This document shows, piece after piece, positions 17,936-27,058 of a stretch of 64,000 nt of DNA. The notes under the pieces were generated by a model. The model searched no databases, had not been told where the DNA came from, and saw only the letters and a program-made list of their open reading frames with translations. Origin of the DNA: Marinilabilia salmonicolor JCM 21150 (GTDB taxonomy: Bacteria > Bacteroidota > Bacteroidia > Bacteroidales > Marinilabiliaceae); NCBI RefSeq assembly GCF_000259075.1, contig NZ_AJKI01000056.1:58575-122574 (forward strand), given 5' to 3'. The translations under genes were made by a program, and so were the position numbers. The first letter of the stretch is position 1, and each line of letters opens with the position of its first letter.

Positions 17936-18127
17936 TTAAAGCTAAGCCCTTTTTGAGTAAAAAGTCAATACTCTGCGTCCCGTTCTCAAATGGTTTACAC
18001 GTCACCGTTCTATACTATTTAACCATTTTTCTGTTTTTTAGTGCATCTTCTTTCATCGGTTTCCGTATCATAAAACTCTTTCCCTCGTCCCTCCTTTTTT
18101 AACAGCCGGTACTAACCTGAATAATTC

Positions 18128-19693
18128 ATGCAAAAAAAAAAAATGAAGAAGATCTCCAATAAGATTATCACACTTGCAATCATCGTAGCTTTAATAATCG
18201 GAGTGGCTATTGGACTGGTCACAACCTACTTGTTAAACCAAAAACAGAATACTGATCTGGAGCAGATAGAAACAATGCTCTATCAAAACTTCGATCAGCT
18301 AATCAAATACGAAGTTGAGACTGCGGAAAGTATGCTTCTGAAAATTGATAAACTCAGCAAAAACAAGGTTATTTCAAAGGGACAAAGAGACACTCTTGCA
18401 CAAGAACTTCTGCGCGACTTAAGGTACGGTGATGAGGGTTATTTCTGGGCAGATACACGCGAAGGACAAAATATTGTACTGCTTGGTGGCGAAAGTGAAG
18501 GGACAAACCGGTATGAGCTGCAGGATGAGAAAGGAAATTATCTGATTAAAAACATCATTAAAGTGGGTATCCAGGGTGGTGGATACGCCGATTACTGGTT
18601 TTCGAAAAAAGGAGGTAATGAGCCCCTGCCCAAAAGAAGCTACAGTATATTAGTTGAACCTTTCGATTGGGTTATTGGTACCGGTAATTACATAGATGAT
18701 ATTAATGAAATTGTTAATCAAATAGCAGCCAAAAACAGAGTGCACACAAGGCAACTTCTATTCACCATAATGGGAATAATTACTCTCCTGATTGTTTTAA
18801 GTGTCGGGGTGGCCTGGTTTATGGGAAAAAGAATCTCCAACCCTATCATTAATCTCACCCGCTCAGCCGGGGAAATTGCCAGAGGAAATCTGAAAGAACA
18901 AATCACCAATTCTTCAAACGATGAGGTGGGCCAGCTGGCTGAAAGCATGCGCCAGATGGCCATCAAGATTAAAGAGATAATTCTGAATATTTCGCGAGCT
19001 TCACAAGACATCAACGGTGCCAGTAACCAAATCAGCGACAGTTCACAATCACTTTCGCAAATAGCGCAGCAACAAGCCAGCTCATCAGAAGAGGTATCGG
19101 CTTCCCTTGAGGAGATGTCTTCCAACATTCAACAAAACGCAGATAACTCAGGTAAAGCTCAGCGTATAGCCCTGGAAGCAACGCAAAGTATGAACAAAAT
19201 GGAAACTGCCGGAAAGGAAAGTATTCGCGCCATTCAGGATATTGCCGAAAAAATCACTATTATCAACGACATTGCCTTTCAGACCAATATTCTGGCCCTC
19301 AACGCAGCGGTAGAATCGGCCAGAGCAGGAGAGGCGGGGAAAGGATTTGCCGTTGTTGCTGCTGAAGTTCGCAAACTCGCCGAACGAAGCAAAAATGCAG
19401 CAGACGAAATCGCCAAATTATCAAAATCAACTTACACAATCTCCGAAGAGTCAGCGGACATCATTCAACATCTGGCACCTGAAATTACCAACACGCATAT
19501 GCTGGTTCAGGAAATCAATAGTGCCAGCCAGGAACAGAACATCGGGGTACAGCAAATCAACAATGCCCTGCAGGAGCTGAATGAATCGAGCCAGGAAAAT
19601 GCTGCTGCATCTGAAGAACTGGCCTCCAGCGCAGAGCAATTAACGGCTCAGGCTAAAGCACTTGATGAACTGGTGGAATTCTTTAAATTATAA
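18128..19693 (+). CDS. Methyl-accepting chemotaxis protein with single Cache sensor
   Basis: A 521-residue transmembrane chemoreceptor. Layout: membrane segment at about 14-34 ([19 protein letters not shown]), periplasmic sCache_2-type sensor (about 40-195, with [17 protein letters not shown] and [15 protein letters not shown]), second membrane segment (about 203-223), HAMP (about 224-278), then the signalling domain. The conserved hairpin tip is [20 protein letters not shown], which binds CheA and CheW. Cache sensors of this type usually bind small organic acids. No CheA, CheW or CheY gene is nearby, so its partners are elsewhere. The first codons are ATG-C-A12-TG, giving a second in-frame ATG five codons in; the 12-A run could slip. 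A stem-loop terminator follows at 19730. Confidence 0.93.
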   Translation: MQKKKMKKISNKIITLAIIVALIIGVAIGLVTTYLLNQKQNTDLEQIETMLYQNFDQLIKYEVETAESMLLKIDKLSKNKVISKGQRDTLAQELLRDLRYGDEGYFWADTREGQNIVLLGGESEGTNRYELQDEKGNYLIKNIIKVGIQGGGYADYWFSKKGGNEPLPKRSYSILVEPFDWVIGTGNYIDDINEIVNQIAAKNRVHTRQLLFTIMGIITLLIVLSVGVAWFMGKRISNPIINLTRSAGEIARGNLKEQITNSSNDEVGQLAESMRQMAIKIKEIILNISRASQDINGASNQISDSSQSLSQIAQQQASSSEEVSASLEEMSSNIQQNADNSGKAQRIALEATQSMNKMETAGKESIRAIQDIAEKITIINDIAFQTNILALNAAVESARAGEAGKGFAVVAAEVRKLAERSKNAADEIAKLSKSTYTISEESADIIQHLAPEITNTHMLVQEINSASQEQNIGVQQINNALQELNESSQENAAASEELASSAEQLTAQAKALDELVEFFKL

Positions 19694-19729
19694 AGACGCT
19701 GATTGACAAAACAGCTGTTCTCATCAAAT

Positions 19730-19776
19730 AGAGCCTCCCGGTAATGTGTTGATAAGCATTCCCGGGGGGGCTTTTT
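19730..19776 (+). terminator. Rho-independent terminator after the chemoreceptor
   Basis: AGCCTCCCGG pairs with CCCGGGGGGGCT (one bulged G and one G-T pair) around a 20-nt loop, followed by TTTTT. It lies 37 nt after the chemoreceptor stop, and the receptor gene on the other strand ends 47 nt further on. Confidence 0.75.
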
Positions 19777-19822
19777 CAAAATACGAACTCACTCCTAAGA
19801 AACAGGTTGTCACTTCTCTTTC

Positions 19823-22309
19823 TCAAAACTCAAGTTTCAGAAATAACAAGGGAGTAAATGTCACTGCCTCAGCATCGATATACGCCGTGTAGAGCTGCTC
19901 CAGTGGTATCTGCTCAAAACTAATGTATTTTATATTGTAATGATCAAGTGCGTTAAGCAAAGATATTCCGGCTTCAGCAATCACAGATTCCTTTCTAAGC
20001 CTGTAAACCAAGGCCACATCCAAACGCGAATAATCGGGCTCGGTATATTCCTCGCTCATATAGTTGGCATACAACGGAAATCCACTGCCATAAACATAAG
20101 CAGCTGAAAAATGAAAGCGCTTCAGGAACCTCATCAGACCGGCTATTTTTATCTCATGACGCTGATCATGCGGTGCGCGATGATAATCATCATTCACAAA
20201 ATAAGTAAACCGTTCTTTTGCCTGAGCCAGAGAGTAAGAGACCCACATCGTATTGGCATTGAAATCCTTCTTCAAAAACAGATCCACCCCGTAACTGTGC
20301 CCATCTCCACGATATACACTTTCCTCCGATTGATTAAAGCGAACATACCGTGTCAGGCCTTTCACTGTTTTGTAATAAGCATCAATACTCGCGGTAAAAT
20401 CTTTCGTCTTCCAGGAAGTCCCCAGCACCCAATGTTGCGCATCCAGCACCGGAATATTCTTTTCATCAGCCAAAGACCACACATATCTGAAATTTCCCGT
20501 TTCATCATACAGAGAACTCTTGACCAGAAACTGATGATAATTCCCCCAGGCAGCATTTGCGGAGAATGTTCCCCCGGAATGATAATTCAACTCCAGCCTG
20601 GGATCCGGGTATCCCGAAGAGGTATAAAAAGAATAATTATATCTTAACCCGGGCTGCACACTTACTCCTGGTAGCAAAGAGATCTTATCGGTAAGAAAAG
20701 CAGTGATTCGAGCTCCGGAAAAATCGGTATCCAGGGTCGTGAAATTGGCCGAATCTTCCCAAACAGAAAGCGTATTATTAATGCCTTCGATGCCGGATGT
20801 GAGTCTTTGATTTTTCAGAAAGTGAAAATTATAATCAAATTTCAGACTCCCTTCTCCCACATTGGTTGCGGTTTCTTTATCAATTCCGGTAAACTGACCA
20901 TTAAAGCGGGTATTGAAGATGTTACGTTCAACGGCATAGGTTGAGAAAAGTCCCGACCATGCTCCCTTAATCTGATAACGGTCACCGTTGTTCCGGTTCT
21001 TCCCCCAATACACAGCACCTCCCAGCTGATGGTTTTCTTCTGAAGTACTTTGGTGAATGGTATTTCGTTGTCGCTCCTGCTCCGCAGTGTATGCAAAATC
21101 GTCATCTCCTCCCAAAAGACTGAGATAAAACAAACTCCCGTCATCCTGTTGATAAGCATATTTGGCATTAAAATCCCGAAAACGATAATCCGGTTTCACT
21201 GCTATCCGATATTGCAGGTTGTCAGCATCAACATCCGTCGCATCAAACAAGTCGTAGTATGTCTGTCTGTATGCCAGTGTTAAAGATGATTTCTCAGACA
21301 GGGGAGTTTCCGCCATTCCGTTTAGGGTTTCATTATTAATAAAAAAACGAAAGCCCGGTTGAGGCCTCCTTCCGGTTCTTCCTGTAATATTCACCACTCC
21401 TCCGGCAACATCCTCAAAAGAAGCATCATAGCCTCCCTTAAAAACCTCCACACTTTTTGTCATAAAAGGGTTGATGGCACTGATGTTGTCATTAAAATTC
21501 TTAAGTCCCCATATAGTTATTCCGTCAAACTTAACCCGGCTGGTTCCCTCATAACTACCCCAGATAATCAAATCGCTGGCTTGTTCACCGGCAGCCACCA
21601 CACCGGGCTGAAGACGTAACAGATTAAACACCGAATTGTCGCCATTACCCGGCAGATAATCTGCAATATAAGTATTCAGACTGGTCAGGCCCGGACGTTC
21701 TCCCACCTGAACCGATCGGGCAATGATATTGTCCCTGACAATCACTTCAGGCAAATCGTAAGAAAAGGGCATTAGGAAAATCTTATGATTCCTGCCCGGG
21801 TAAAGAAGCGTATCAACAACAAAACATCCCAAATGAGATGCCTTCAGATTAAATACAGAATCCGTTTCCGAAACAAAACTGAAAGAACCCTTCACATCCG
21901 TCACAAGACGATGATCACCTAACTGAACATGCGAAAAAGCCAGAGGTTCACCCGACCCTTTTTCCAGCACCTGACCGACAAATAAAAATCGGGATGGCAG
22001 AACAATCTTCTCATCTCGATAGATAACATATACATCTCCCATTAACTCCCATTGAAGCGGTAATCCTGCCAAAAGAGCATTCAGCAATTCATCCACAGAA
22101 TAAAACACTCCGGAAACAGAAACAGAATACTCAGCCAAATGACGGTCATCGAAGGAAAAACGAAGTGAATAATTTTGACGAATTTCAATTAGCACCTTGT
22201 TCAGCGGCTTTTCCGTGAACTCCACCTTGTATTCCTGCCCCTGCATGCCGGACAAACAAAGGAAAACCATCAAAAGAAGAATCAAAACCCCTTTTTTACT
22301 CACCGCCAT
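19823..22309 (-). CDS. FecA-like TonB-dependent receptor with STN signalling domain
   Basis: An 828-residue outer-membrane receptor. The start is set by a signal peptide (MAVSKKGVLILLLMVFLCLS) 17 codons into the longest frame. An STN (secretin/TonB short) domain covers about 27-85 (VEFTEKPLNKVLIEIRQNYS). A carboxypeptidase-like beta-sandwich follows (about 105-190), then a plug (about 200-320, GGYDASFEDVAGGVVNITGR) and a barrel. The STN domain is the part that, in FecA-type systems, signals ligand binding to an inner-membrane anti-sigma factor. The FecR and ECF sigma genes lie directly upstream, so it should be both transporter and sensor. The usual cargo of such trios is a siderophore or haem. 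No SusD partner is present, which argues against glycan import. The actual ligand is unknown. Confidence 0.92.
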   Translation of the reverse strand: MAVSKKGVLILLLMVFLCLSGMQGQEYKVEFTEKPLNKVLIEIRQNYSLRFSFDDRHLAEYSVSVSGVFYSVDELLNALLAGLPLQWELMGDVYVIYRDEKIVLPSRFLFVGQVLEKGSGEPLAFSHVQLGDHRLVTDVKGSFSFVSETDSVFNLKASHLGCFVVDTLLYPGRNHKIFLMPFSYDLPEVIVRDNIIARSVQVGERPGLTSLNTYIADYLPGNGDNSVFNLLRLQPGVVAAGEQASDLIIWGSYEGTSRVKFDGITIWGLKNFNDNISAINPFMTKSVEVFKGGYDASFEDVAGGVVNITGRTGRRPQPGFRFFINNETLNGMAETPLSEKSSLTLAYRQTYYDLFDATDVDADNLQYRIAVKPDYRFRDFNAKYAYQQDDGSLFYLSLLGGDDDFAYTAEQERQRNTIHQSTSEENHQLGGAVYWGKNRNNGDRYQIKGAWSGLFSTYAVERNIFNTRFNGQFTGIDKETATNVGEGSLKFDYNFHFLKNQRLTSGIEGINNTLSVWEDSANFTTLDTDFSGARITAFLTDKISLLPGVSVQPGLRYNYSFYTSSGYPDPRLELNYHSGGTFSANAAWGNYHQFLVKSSLYDETGNFRYVWSLADEKNIPVLDAQHWVLGTSWKTKDFTASIDAYYKTVKGLTRYVRFNQSEESVYRGDGHSYGVDLFLKKDFNANTMWVSYSLAQAKERFTYFVNDDYHRAPHDQRHEIKIAGLMRFLKRFHFSAAYVYGSGFPLYANYMSEEYTEPDYSRLDVALVYRLRKESVIAEAGISLLNALDHYNIKYISFEQIPLEQLYTAYIDAEAVTFTPLLFLKLEF

Positions 22310-22487
22310 CTTACCTGCTTTATTAACAAATAATTTATTCCGACGCCCAACTATCTGCAAAACACAACCGTTCTCAACAAAATGGATTTGAAAATAATTA
22401 ATACGGCTATTAATATTTCGGATGGTCGTATTGAACCCACAAGTTTGCTCGTTTCATCATTTCCTGCATCCATTTTATTTGAGGTTG

Positions 22488-22532
22488 ATTGTATTTCCTG
22501 ATATTTGAACATCTCATTACAACAATTCATGA
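22488..22532 (+). repeat. 45-bp dispersed repeat, copy 1
   Basis: TATTTCCTGATATTTGAACA followed by TCTCATTACAACAATTCATG matches 59593-59637 at all but a few positions. This copy lies in the 254-nt gap between the FecR and FecA-like genes. It contains no strong stem. I cannot assign it to an element family. Confidence 0.6.
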
Positions 22533-22563
22533 ATCGAAGATCAACGAAGTCAATAAAGCAAGT

Positions 22564-23430
22564 TTAATCATTCACAATTCGATACCCCTGACTGGTTTTC
22601 TGAAAATTCAACCCGTATGGGCGACAAACCATTTTCAGTACCCGATCCAATGGCTGATTACGCGAGAAGTTCCCCGAATAAAGGTAATCCGGAAGATTTT
22701 CTGTCTGAATCTTTACTGCATATTGACGCTCAATTTCGGCAAATACTTTTTTAATTGGAGTAGCGGTGAACATAAACATCTCATTTCTCCACGATACCAC
22801 TTCCTCTCTGTTTTTCAAGGTCGACAAGCGCAAGCCTCCTTCTTTGGTCAGAGTTGCTTGTTCCATAGGTGCTATTTCCAGTAAATGCCCGCTTTCGAAA
22901 GCCTCCACCTGTACACGCCCGGAATAACAGGTCACCTGATAATCACCCTCACGGGCATAAATATTAAAACTGGTACCCAGCACGGAAGTCGTTCCGGCCG
23001 AAGATTTCACACTAAATTCATCCCCCTTTTTTACATCAAAGAAAGCTTCACCTGTCAACGCTACTTCGCGATTCACAAACCACCAAAATGGCTGATATTC
23101 TATTTCAGAACCGGCATTCAGTTCCACCGAAGATCCATCCGGTAACTGTGCGGTAATGTGCTCTCCCAAAGGTGCCGCTACATCAGTGGTATAAAGTTTC
23201 ATGAACACCCCTGTTCCAAGCAATACAATAAAAACAGCCGCCGCCCACCAGATCTTTTGCGAAAAACCCCAGGAAACCGGCTCTGAATTTATTCTTCGCT
23301 CCAACCGGATAGCCTGCGAAAGTTCACTCCATACCTCATCCGCAGATTTATCATAGGAGAGATCCAGCCCGGGAAGATGATTGAATCGGTTGGAATTCTC
23401 AGGACTGATATGTGTGTTTTGCTTTTGCAT
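22564..23430 (-). CDS. FecR-type anti-sigma factor
   Basis: A 288-residue inner-membrane protein. A short cytoplasmic part (about 1-80) is followed by one membrane segment (IWWAAAVFIVLLGTGVFM, about 61-78). The periplasmic FecR domain (about 90-190) contains the family signatures LPDGSSVELNAGSEIEY and GEAFFDVKKGDEF, and the C-terminal region (about 215-288) is DUF4974. In Fec-type systems this protein holds the ECF sigma factor inactive until the STN domain of the receptor signals. It lies 32 nt after the sigma gene and 254 nt before the receptor gene, with a dispersed 45-bp repeat in that gap. Confidence 0.93.
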   Translation of the reverse strand: MQKQNTHISPENSNRFNHLPGLDLSYDKSADEVWSELSQAIRLERRINSEPVSWGFSQKIWWAAAVFIVLLGTGVFMKLYTTDVAAPLGEHITAQLPDGSSVELNAGSEIEYQPFWWFVNREVALTGEAFFDVKKGDEFSVKSSAGTTSVLGTSFNIYAREGDYQVTCYSGRVQVEAFESGHLLEIAPMEQATLTKEGGLRLSTLKNREEVVSWRNEMFMFTATPIKKVFAEIERQYAVKIQTENLPDYLYSGNFSRNQPLDRVLKMVCRPYGLNFQKTSQGYRIVND

Positions 23431-23462
23431 GTTCTAAATTTAGAAATCCACCTGTAATTGTA

Positions 23463-24032
23463 TCATAAAAGTGTTTCCTTAAGAAATTTAAGTGCTTTGG
23501 TCATGCTTTTCTCCACCGCTTTAACACTAACGCCCAATCGTTCTGCTATTTCTCGGTTTTTAAGATCTTCTTCACGACTCATCAGAAAAACTACCCTCAA
23601 TTTATCTGACATAGATTGTAAAGCCTGCTGATATTTTGCTTCCAGTTCCTGAAGCTGTAATTCAGCCAGTGGAGATGACACCTCCTCCTGGTACCCATTG
23701 TATTGAAAAGCAAAATTGGCTACAGTTTTGGAGTGTCTGTATTCACTAATAAAAATGTCGTGTCCTATTTTAAAGAGGAGACCCTTTAATTTGGCAGGGT
23801 CTCCTTTAGGCTGTTTTTCCCAGATGCGCAGAAAAGTCTCCTGTGCAATATCAGTGGCAAGCTCTTTGTTCCCCGACCGGTAATAAAGATAGTTGCGCAA
23901 TCCTTCGAAATTTGCATCAAACAAGAATTTAAAGTCTTCTCGTGTCACACCCGGAATTGAATTAATATTATTCCCCTTATTGATTCTGACTGCCTTTATT
24001 GGCTTGTTCTCTGACACGTTTACCCACTGCAA
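23463..24032 (-). CDS. ECF RNA polymerase sigma factor of the FecI/Bacteroidetes type
   Basis: Up to 189 residues. Region 2 lies at about 32-95 (FKFLFDANFEGLRNYLYYRS, ELATDIAQETFLRIWE) and region 4 at about 130-185, with a helix-turn-helix (NREIAERLGVSVKAVEKSMT). It directs RNA polymerase to target promoters, probably that of the FecA-like receptor, once FecR releases it. The ATG start overlaps the upstream lipoprotein gene by 56 nt. A GTG at 23948 (VTREDFKFLFD, 161 residues) would remove that overlap and begins just before region 2, so it may be the true start. The FecR gene follows after 32 nt. Confidence 0.9.
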   Translation of the reverse strand: MQWVNVSENKPIKAVRINKGNNINSIPGVTREDFKFLFDANFEGLRNYLYYRSGNKELATDIAQETFLRIWEKQPKGDPAKLKGLLFKIGHDIFISEYRHSKTVANFAFQYNGYQEEVSSPLAELQLQELEAKYQQALQSMSDKLRVVFLMSREEDLKNREIAERLGVSVKAVEKSMTKALKFLKETLL

Positions 24033-24918
24033 ACCTTTTTTGCTCTCTGGATGCAGTCATTTCACAGGTATTGTCACAAGTCCCGTCACCATAATTCAGC
24101 GCTCCAAAAGCAAGACCATTGGCAGAGTACATCACTTCACCTGCAGCAATATAGCGACAATCTCCTCGGAGTTGCAATGCCTGACGGATTTCACGACGGT
24201 ATTCATTTCCGTCAGAATCCACACAGTTGGCAAATCCGGTAATGCTCATCTCATCATCACCAAAATTAAAAGGTGTTCCCATACCGCGATTCCAGGTACG
24301 TTCCAGTTCTGCATAACATTCAACCTCAGTACCGTCAGGCAAAGTAACCACAAGGTCACGCACTATATGCACCACTCGTCCATCATCCAGACTTACAACT
24401 TCTTTGGTGATGGTACCGTTAATCATCAAAGAATCCACACTGAAATCGGTAAAAGTCACTGTACGGGTTGCCCCCTCTGTATTCATGGGTGCAGAGATAA
24501 CAATCTCAACCAGTCCACTGATAATTCTTCCGTTTTCCAATTCTGTCTCCTCCCCATAATCAAGGGTAATGGTTTTGGGAAAATCACCATCATTCTGGTC
24601 CACATTCACATCTGGAGCCTCACCCAATCTGTAACGGTTCCGGTATTGATCGCCGGTACCTGATTTCAGTTCATCAATTGTTCCAGCATCAGCACTCAGA
24701 CCATCCAGGGTTTCAGCTGTCCCGGAAAACAAATCCACCTCATAATCAACCGATTCAATGGCATCCTGAATAGCCACATCTGTGGTAATCACTGATTCAA
24801 CCGTAACAGAAAAATCAGGAGTTACAAAATCACTTGCCGGAATGATCTCATCATCCTCATTACATCCCGTGAAAATCATCGCGGTTCCCAACATCAAGCT
24901 AAATAACAACTTTTTCAT
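23977..24918 (-). CDS. Putative lipoprotein preceding the sigma/FecR genes
   Basis: A 313-residue lipoprotein with a short signal peptide and lipobox (LMLGTAMIFTGC), then acidic residues (NEDDE). I recognise no domain. The mature part is rich in D, E, T and V, with strand-like repeats such as RTVTFTDFSVDSLMINGTIT and a cysteine-containing end (GDGTCDNTCEMTASREQ). The last 14 residues are basic. The gene ends inside, or 28 nt before, the sigma gene, depending on the sigma start, so the two are probably transcribed together. A role in the signalling system is possible but not indicated by its sequence. Confidence 0.7.
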   Translation of the reverse strand: MKKLLFSLMLGTAMIFTGCNEDDEIIPASDFVTPDFSVTVESVITTDVAIQDAIESVDYEVDLFSGTAETLDGLSADAGTIDELKSGTGDQYRNRYRLGEAPDVNVDQNDGDFPKTITLDYGEETELENGRIISGLVEIVISAPMNTEGATRTVTFTDFSVDSLMINGTITKEVVSLDDGRVVHIVRDLVVTLPDGTEVECYAELERTWNRGMGTPFNFGDDEMSITGFANCVDSDGNEYRREIRQALQLRGDCRYIAAGEVMYSANGLAFGALNYGDGTCDNTCEMTASREQKRFAVGKRVREQANKGSQNQ

Positions 24919-25057
24919 GGCTTTAATTTTAAAATCTGTTTTTAATAATAGCTTTTATAGAGATACCGCATGAAATAGTTTTTACCCTACCTTTTTTTTA
25001 CCATTTTTTTTCAACATCCCTGGATGATTAAAAAAACTCAAACAGACTTAAAAACAA

Positions 25058-26989
25058 TCAAACAGGAACAGTAAAGAAAAAAGTACTGCCTTTACCCAAT
25101 TCTGATTCAATTCGCATTTCTCCCCCAAGCATTTCAATATAAGCCTTGGAAATAGACAATCCCAGTCCGGCCCCTTCATAACCACTTGAATAGCCAGAGT
25201 CAACTTGAATAAAACGCTCCAGCACCGCCTGTTGATTCTCTTTGCTGATCCCGATTCCCGTATCCCTAACAAAAAACTCATAACAACGTTCCTTCCTTGT
25301 ATAGCCAAATTTGATGCTTCCTTTATCGGTAAACTTGATGGAATTTTTAATCATATTGGTCAGGATGGCATACAGTTTTTCCTTATCTGTAGTAATAATA
25401 ACTTCAGCATCCCCTGCCGGAAGGGATCTTATAAACTCCAGTCCTTTACTTGTCGCTTCTACCGAAAAGAACTTATACAAATATTCAATCTGCTGATGAA
25501 TATTCACCGGCTCAAACTTCAATTCCATCTGACCCGATTCAATTTTGGATATATTTATCAAATCATTGATTATCCCCATTAACCGATGCCCGCTTTTTCG
25601 AATAATTCCGACATATTCTTCTTTCTCATCACCTGTCAGATGCGGATCTTTCAACAAATCAGTAAACCCCAGAATACCATTCATAGGAGTTCTGATTTCA
25701 TGACTCATATTGGCCAGAAAAGCAGATTTCAGACGATCCGACTCTTCAGCTTTTTCCTTAGCGAGCAACAACTCCTGATCCGCTTTTTTCCTGTTTGAAA
25801 TATCCACCCAGTATCCGATCAGTTCAACAGGGTCGCCATTCCTATCAAAAATAAGTCGCGTCTCATCCAGTATCCAGATGTATTTTCCATTCTTGCACCG
25901 AAACCGATACTCAGTCACACAATGCCCTTTATCAATACACTTCTCCAATGAAGGCAATGCATCTTTTTGATCATCCGGATGTAAATGATCCGTCCAGAAA
26001 TTATCATTGCCCAGAAAATCGGAAGGGTAAAACCCGGTAAGAACAAAAACATTTTCACTAATAAAAGTCCACTGAAACGGCGGATTTGCTTCGGAAGTAT
26101 AAATAACAGCAGGGTTTGAAGACAACATATGCCGCATTCGCTCACTGTTCTTCCTCAGATTTTCCTGAGCATTGATCCTTTCTGTAATATTTTCGTGCAT
26201 CAACACGATGTACTCAAGTTTTCCGTCGGACAGAAAAACCGGAAACATAACAGACCCGATACATATAGGATTGTCGGGATATTTTACATCTACCAGGTGT
26301 GCATTGTACCATATCGGGGGTGTTTGAATTACCTCACCTTTGAAAACCTTTGCAAGCTGTTCCTGCAGGCCCCCGCCTTCAATCTGAGCATCCTTTAAAA
26401 TCGACCAGTCTTTGTCGGGTTCTGTTTTAAATAGATCCAAAAAAGCTTTATTGGCTCGAACATGAAAGCCTTTGTCGTCCAAAATCTGAATACTGTATGG
26501 GTTGTGTTCAATAATTCGGTTCAGAACATCAGACGTTTTTTGAACCTCTGCCTCTGATTGATAAATTTCGGTAATATCCTGAGTTATTCCGACCACCTCA
26601 ATCACCTCGCCATCCGCGTTTTCAAGGGAAGGCACCAATTTTACGGAAAAAAAACGTTGATCATGCAAAAAACCTCTGAACTCTGACGATTTACCGCTGA
26701 ATGCTCTGTCGTAATATGGTTTTAACTGAGAATATAGTTCATCACCCAGTAACTGGCTCAATGTTCTTCCTTCCAGTTGATGCGTTTGAAATTTATAGGT
26801 CAGGGCAATTCTTCCCTCACTGAACAGGGGATAATATTCACCGTTTTTTTTGACAACACGATAAATATGGTTGTCCAGTTTACTTAAGATATTCAGAAGA
26901 TCATCCTCGCGGGCCTGCATCCCGGTAAGTTGCTTCTTTAGATCGGTAATATTCTTTTGAGCCTCGATTAATTCTTCCCGGATGCTCAT
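25058..26989 (-). CDS. Multi-PAS sensor histidine kinase
   Basis: A 643-residue soluble kinase with no membrane segment. After a coiled-coil (about 1-35) there are three PAS domains: about 40-145, about 160-275 and about 290-405. The last two have the PAC-type ending, for example FRCKNGKYIWILDETR. The HisKA domain (about 412-480) carries the phospho-accepting histidine in FLANMSHEIRTPMNGILGF. The ATPase domain (about 520-643) shows NSIKFTDKGSIKFGYT, DTGIGIS and GAGLGLSISKAYIEMLGG. The start at MSIREELIEAQKN was chosen because the 17 codons upstream look non-coding. No response regulator is nearby, so it is an orphan kinase. It starts 69 nt after the dehydratase-like gene on the same strand. 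Confidence 0.92.
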   Translation of the reverse strand: MSIREELIEAQKNITDLKKQLTGMQAREDDLLNILSKLDNHIYRVVKKNGEYYPLFSEGRIALTYKFQTHQLEGRTLSQLLGDELYSQLKPYYDRAFSGKSSEFRGFLHDQRFFSVKLVPSLENADGEVIEVVGITQDITEIYQSEAEVQKTSDVLNRIIEHNPYSIQILDDKGFHVRANKAFLDLFKTEPDKDWSILKDAQIEGGGLQEQLAKVFKGEVIQTPPIWYNAHLVDVKYPDNPICIGSVMFPVFLSDGKLEYIVLMHENITERINAQENLRKNSERMRHMLSSNPAVIYTSEANPPFQWTFISENVFVLTGFYPSDFLGNDNFWTDHLHPDDQKDALPSLEKCIDKGHCVTEYRFRCKNGKYIWILDETRLIFDRNGDPVELIGYWVDISNRKKADQELLLAKEKAEESDRLKSAFLANMSHEIRTPMNGILGFTDLLKDPHLTGDEKEEYVGIIRKSGHRLMGIINDLINISKIESGQMELKFEPVNIHQQIEYLYKFFSVEATSKGLEFIRSLPAGDAEVIITTDKEKLYAILTNMIKNSIKFTDKGSIKFGYTRKERCYEFFVRDTGIGISKENQQAVLERFIQVDSGYSSGYEGAGLGLSISKAYIEMLGGEMRIESELGKGSTFFFTVPV

Positions 26990-27058
26990 AGTCAAGAATT
27001 TAAAGTTATAACCTGAATAATTATTAATGCCAGCAAACAAATGAGCGAAATAATCAGG

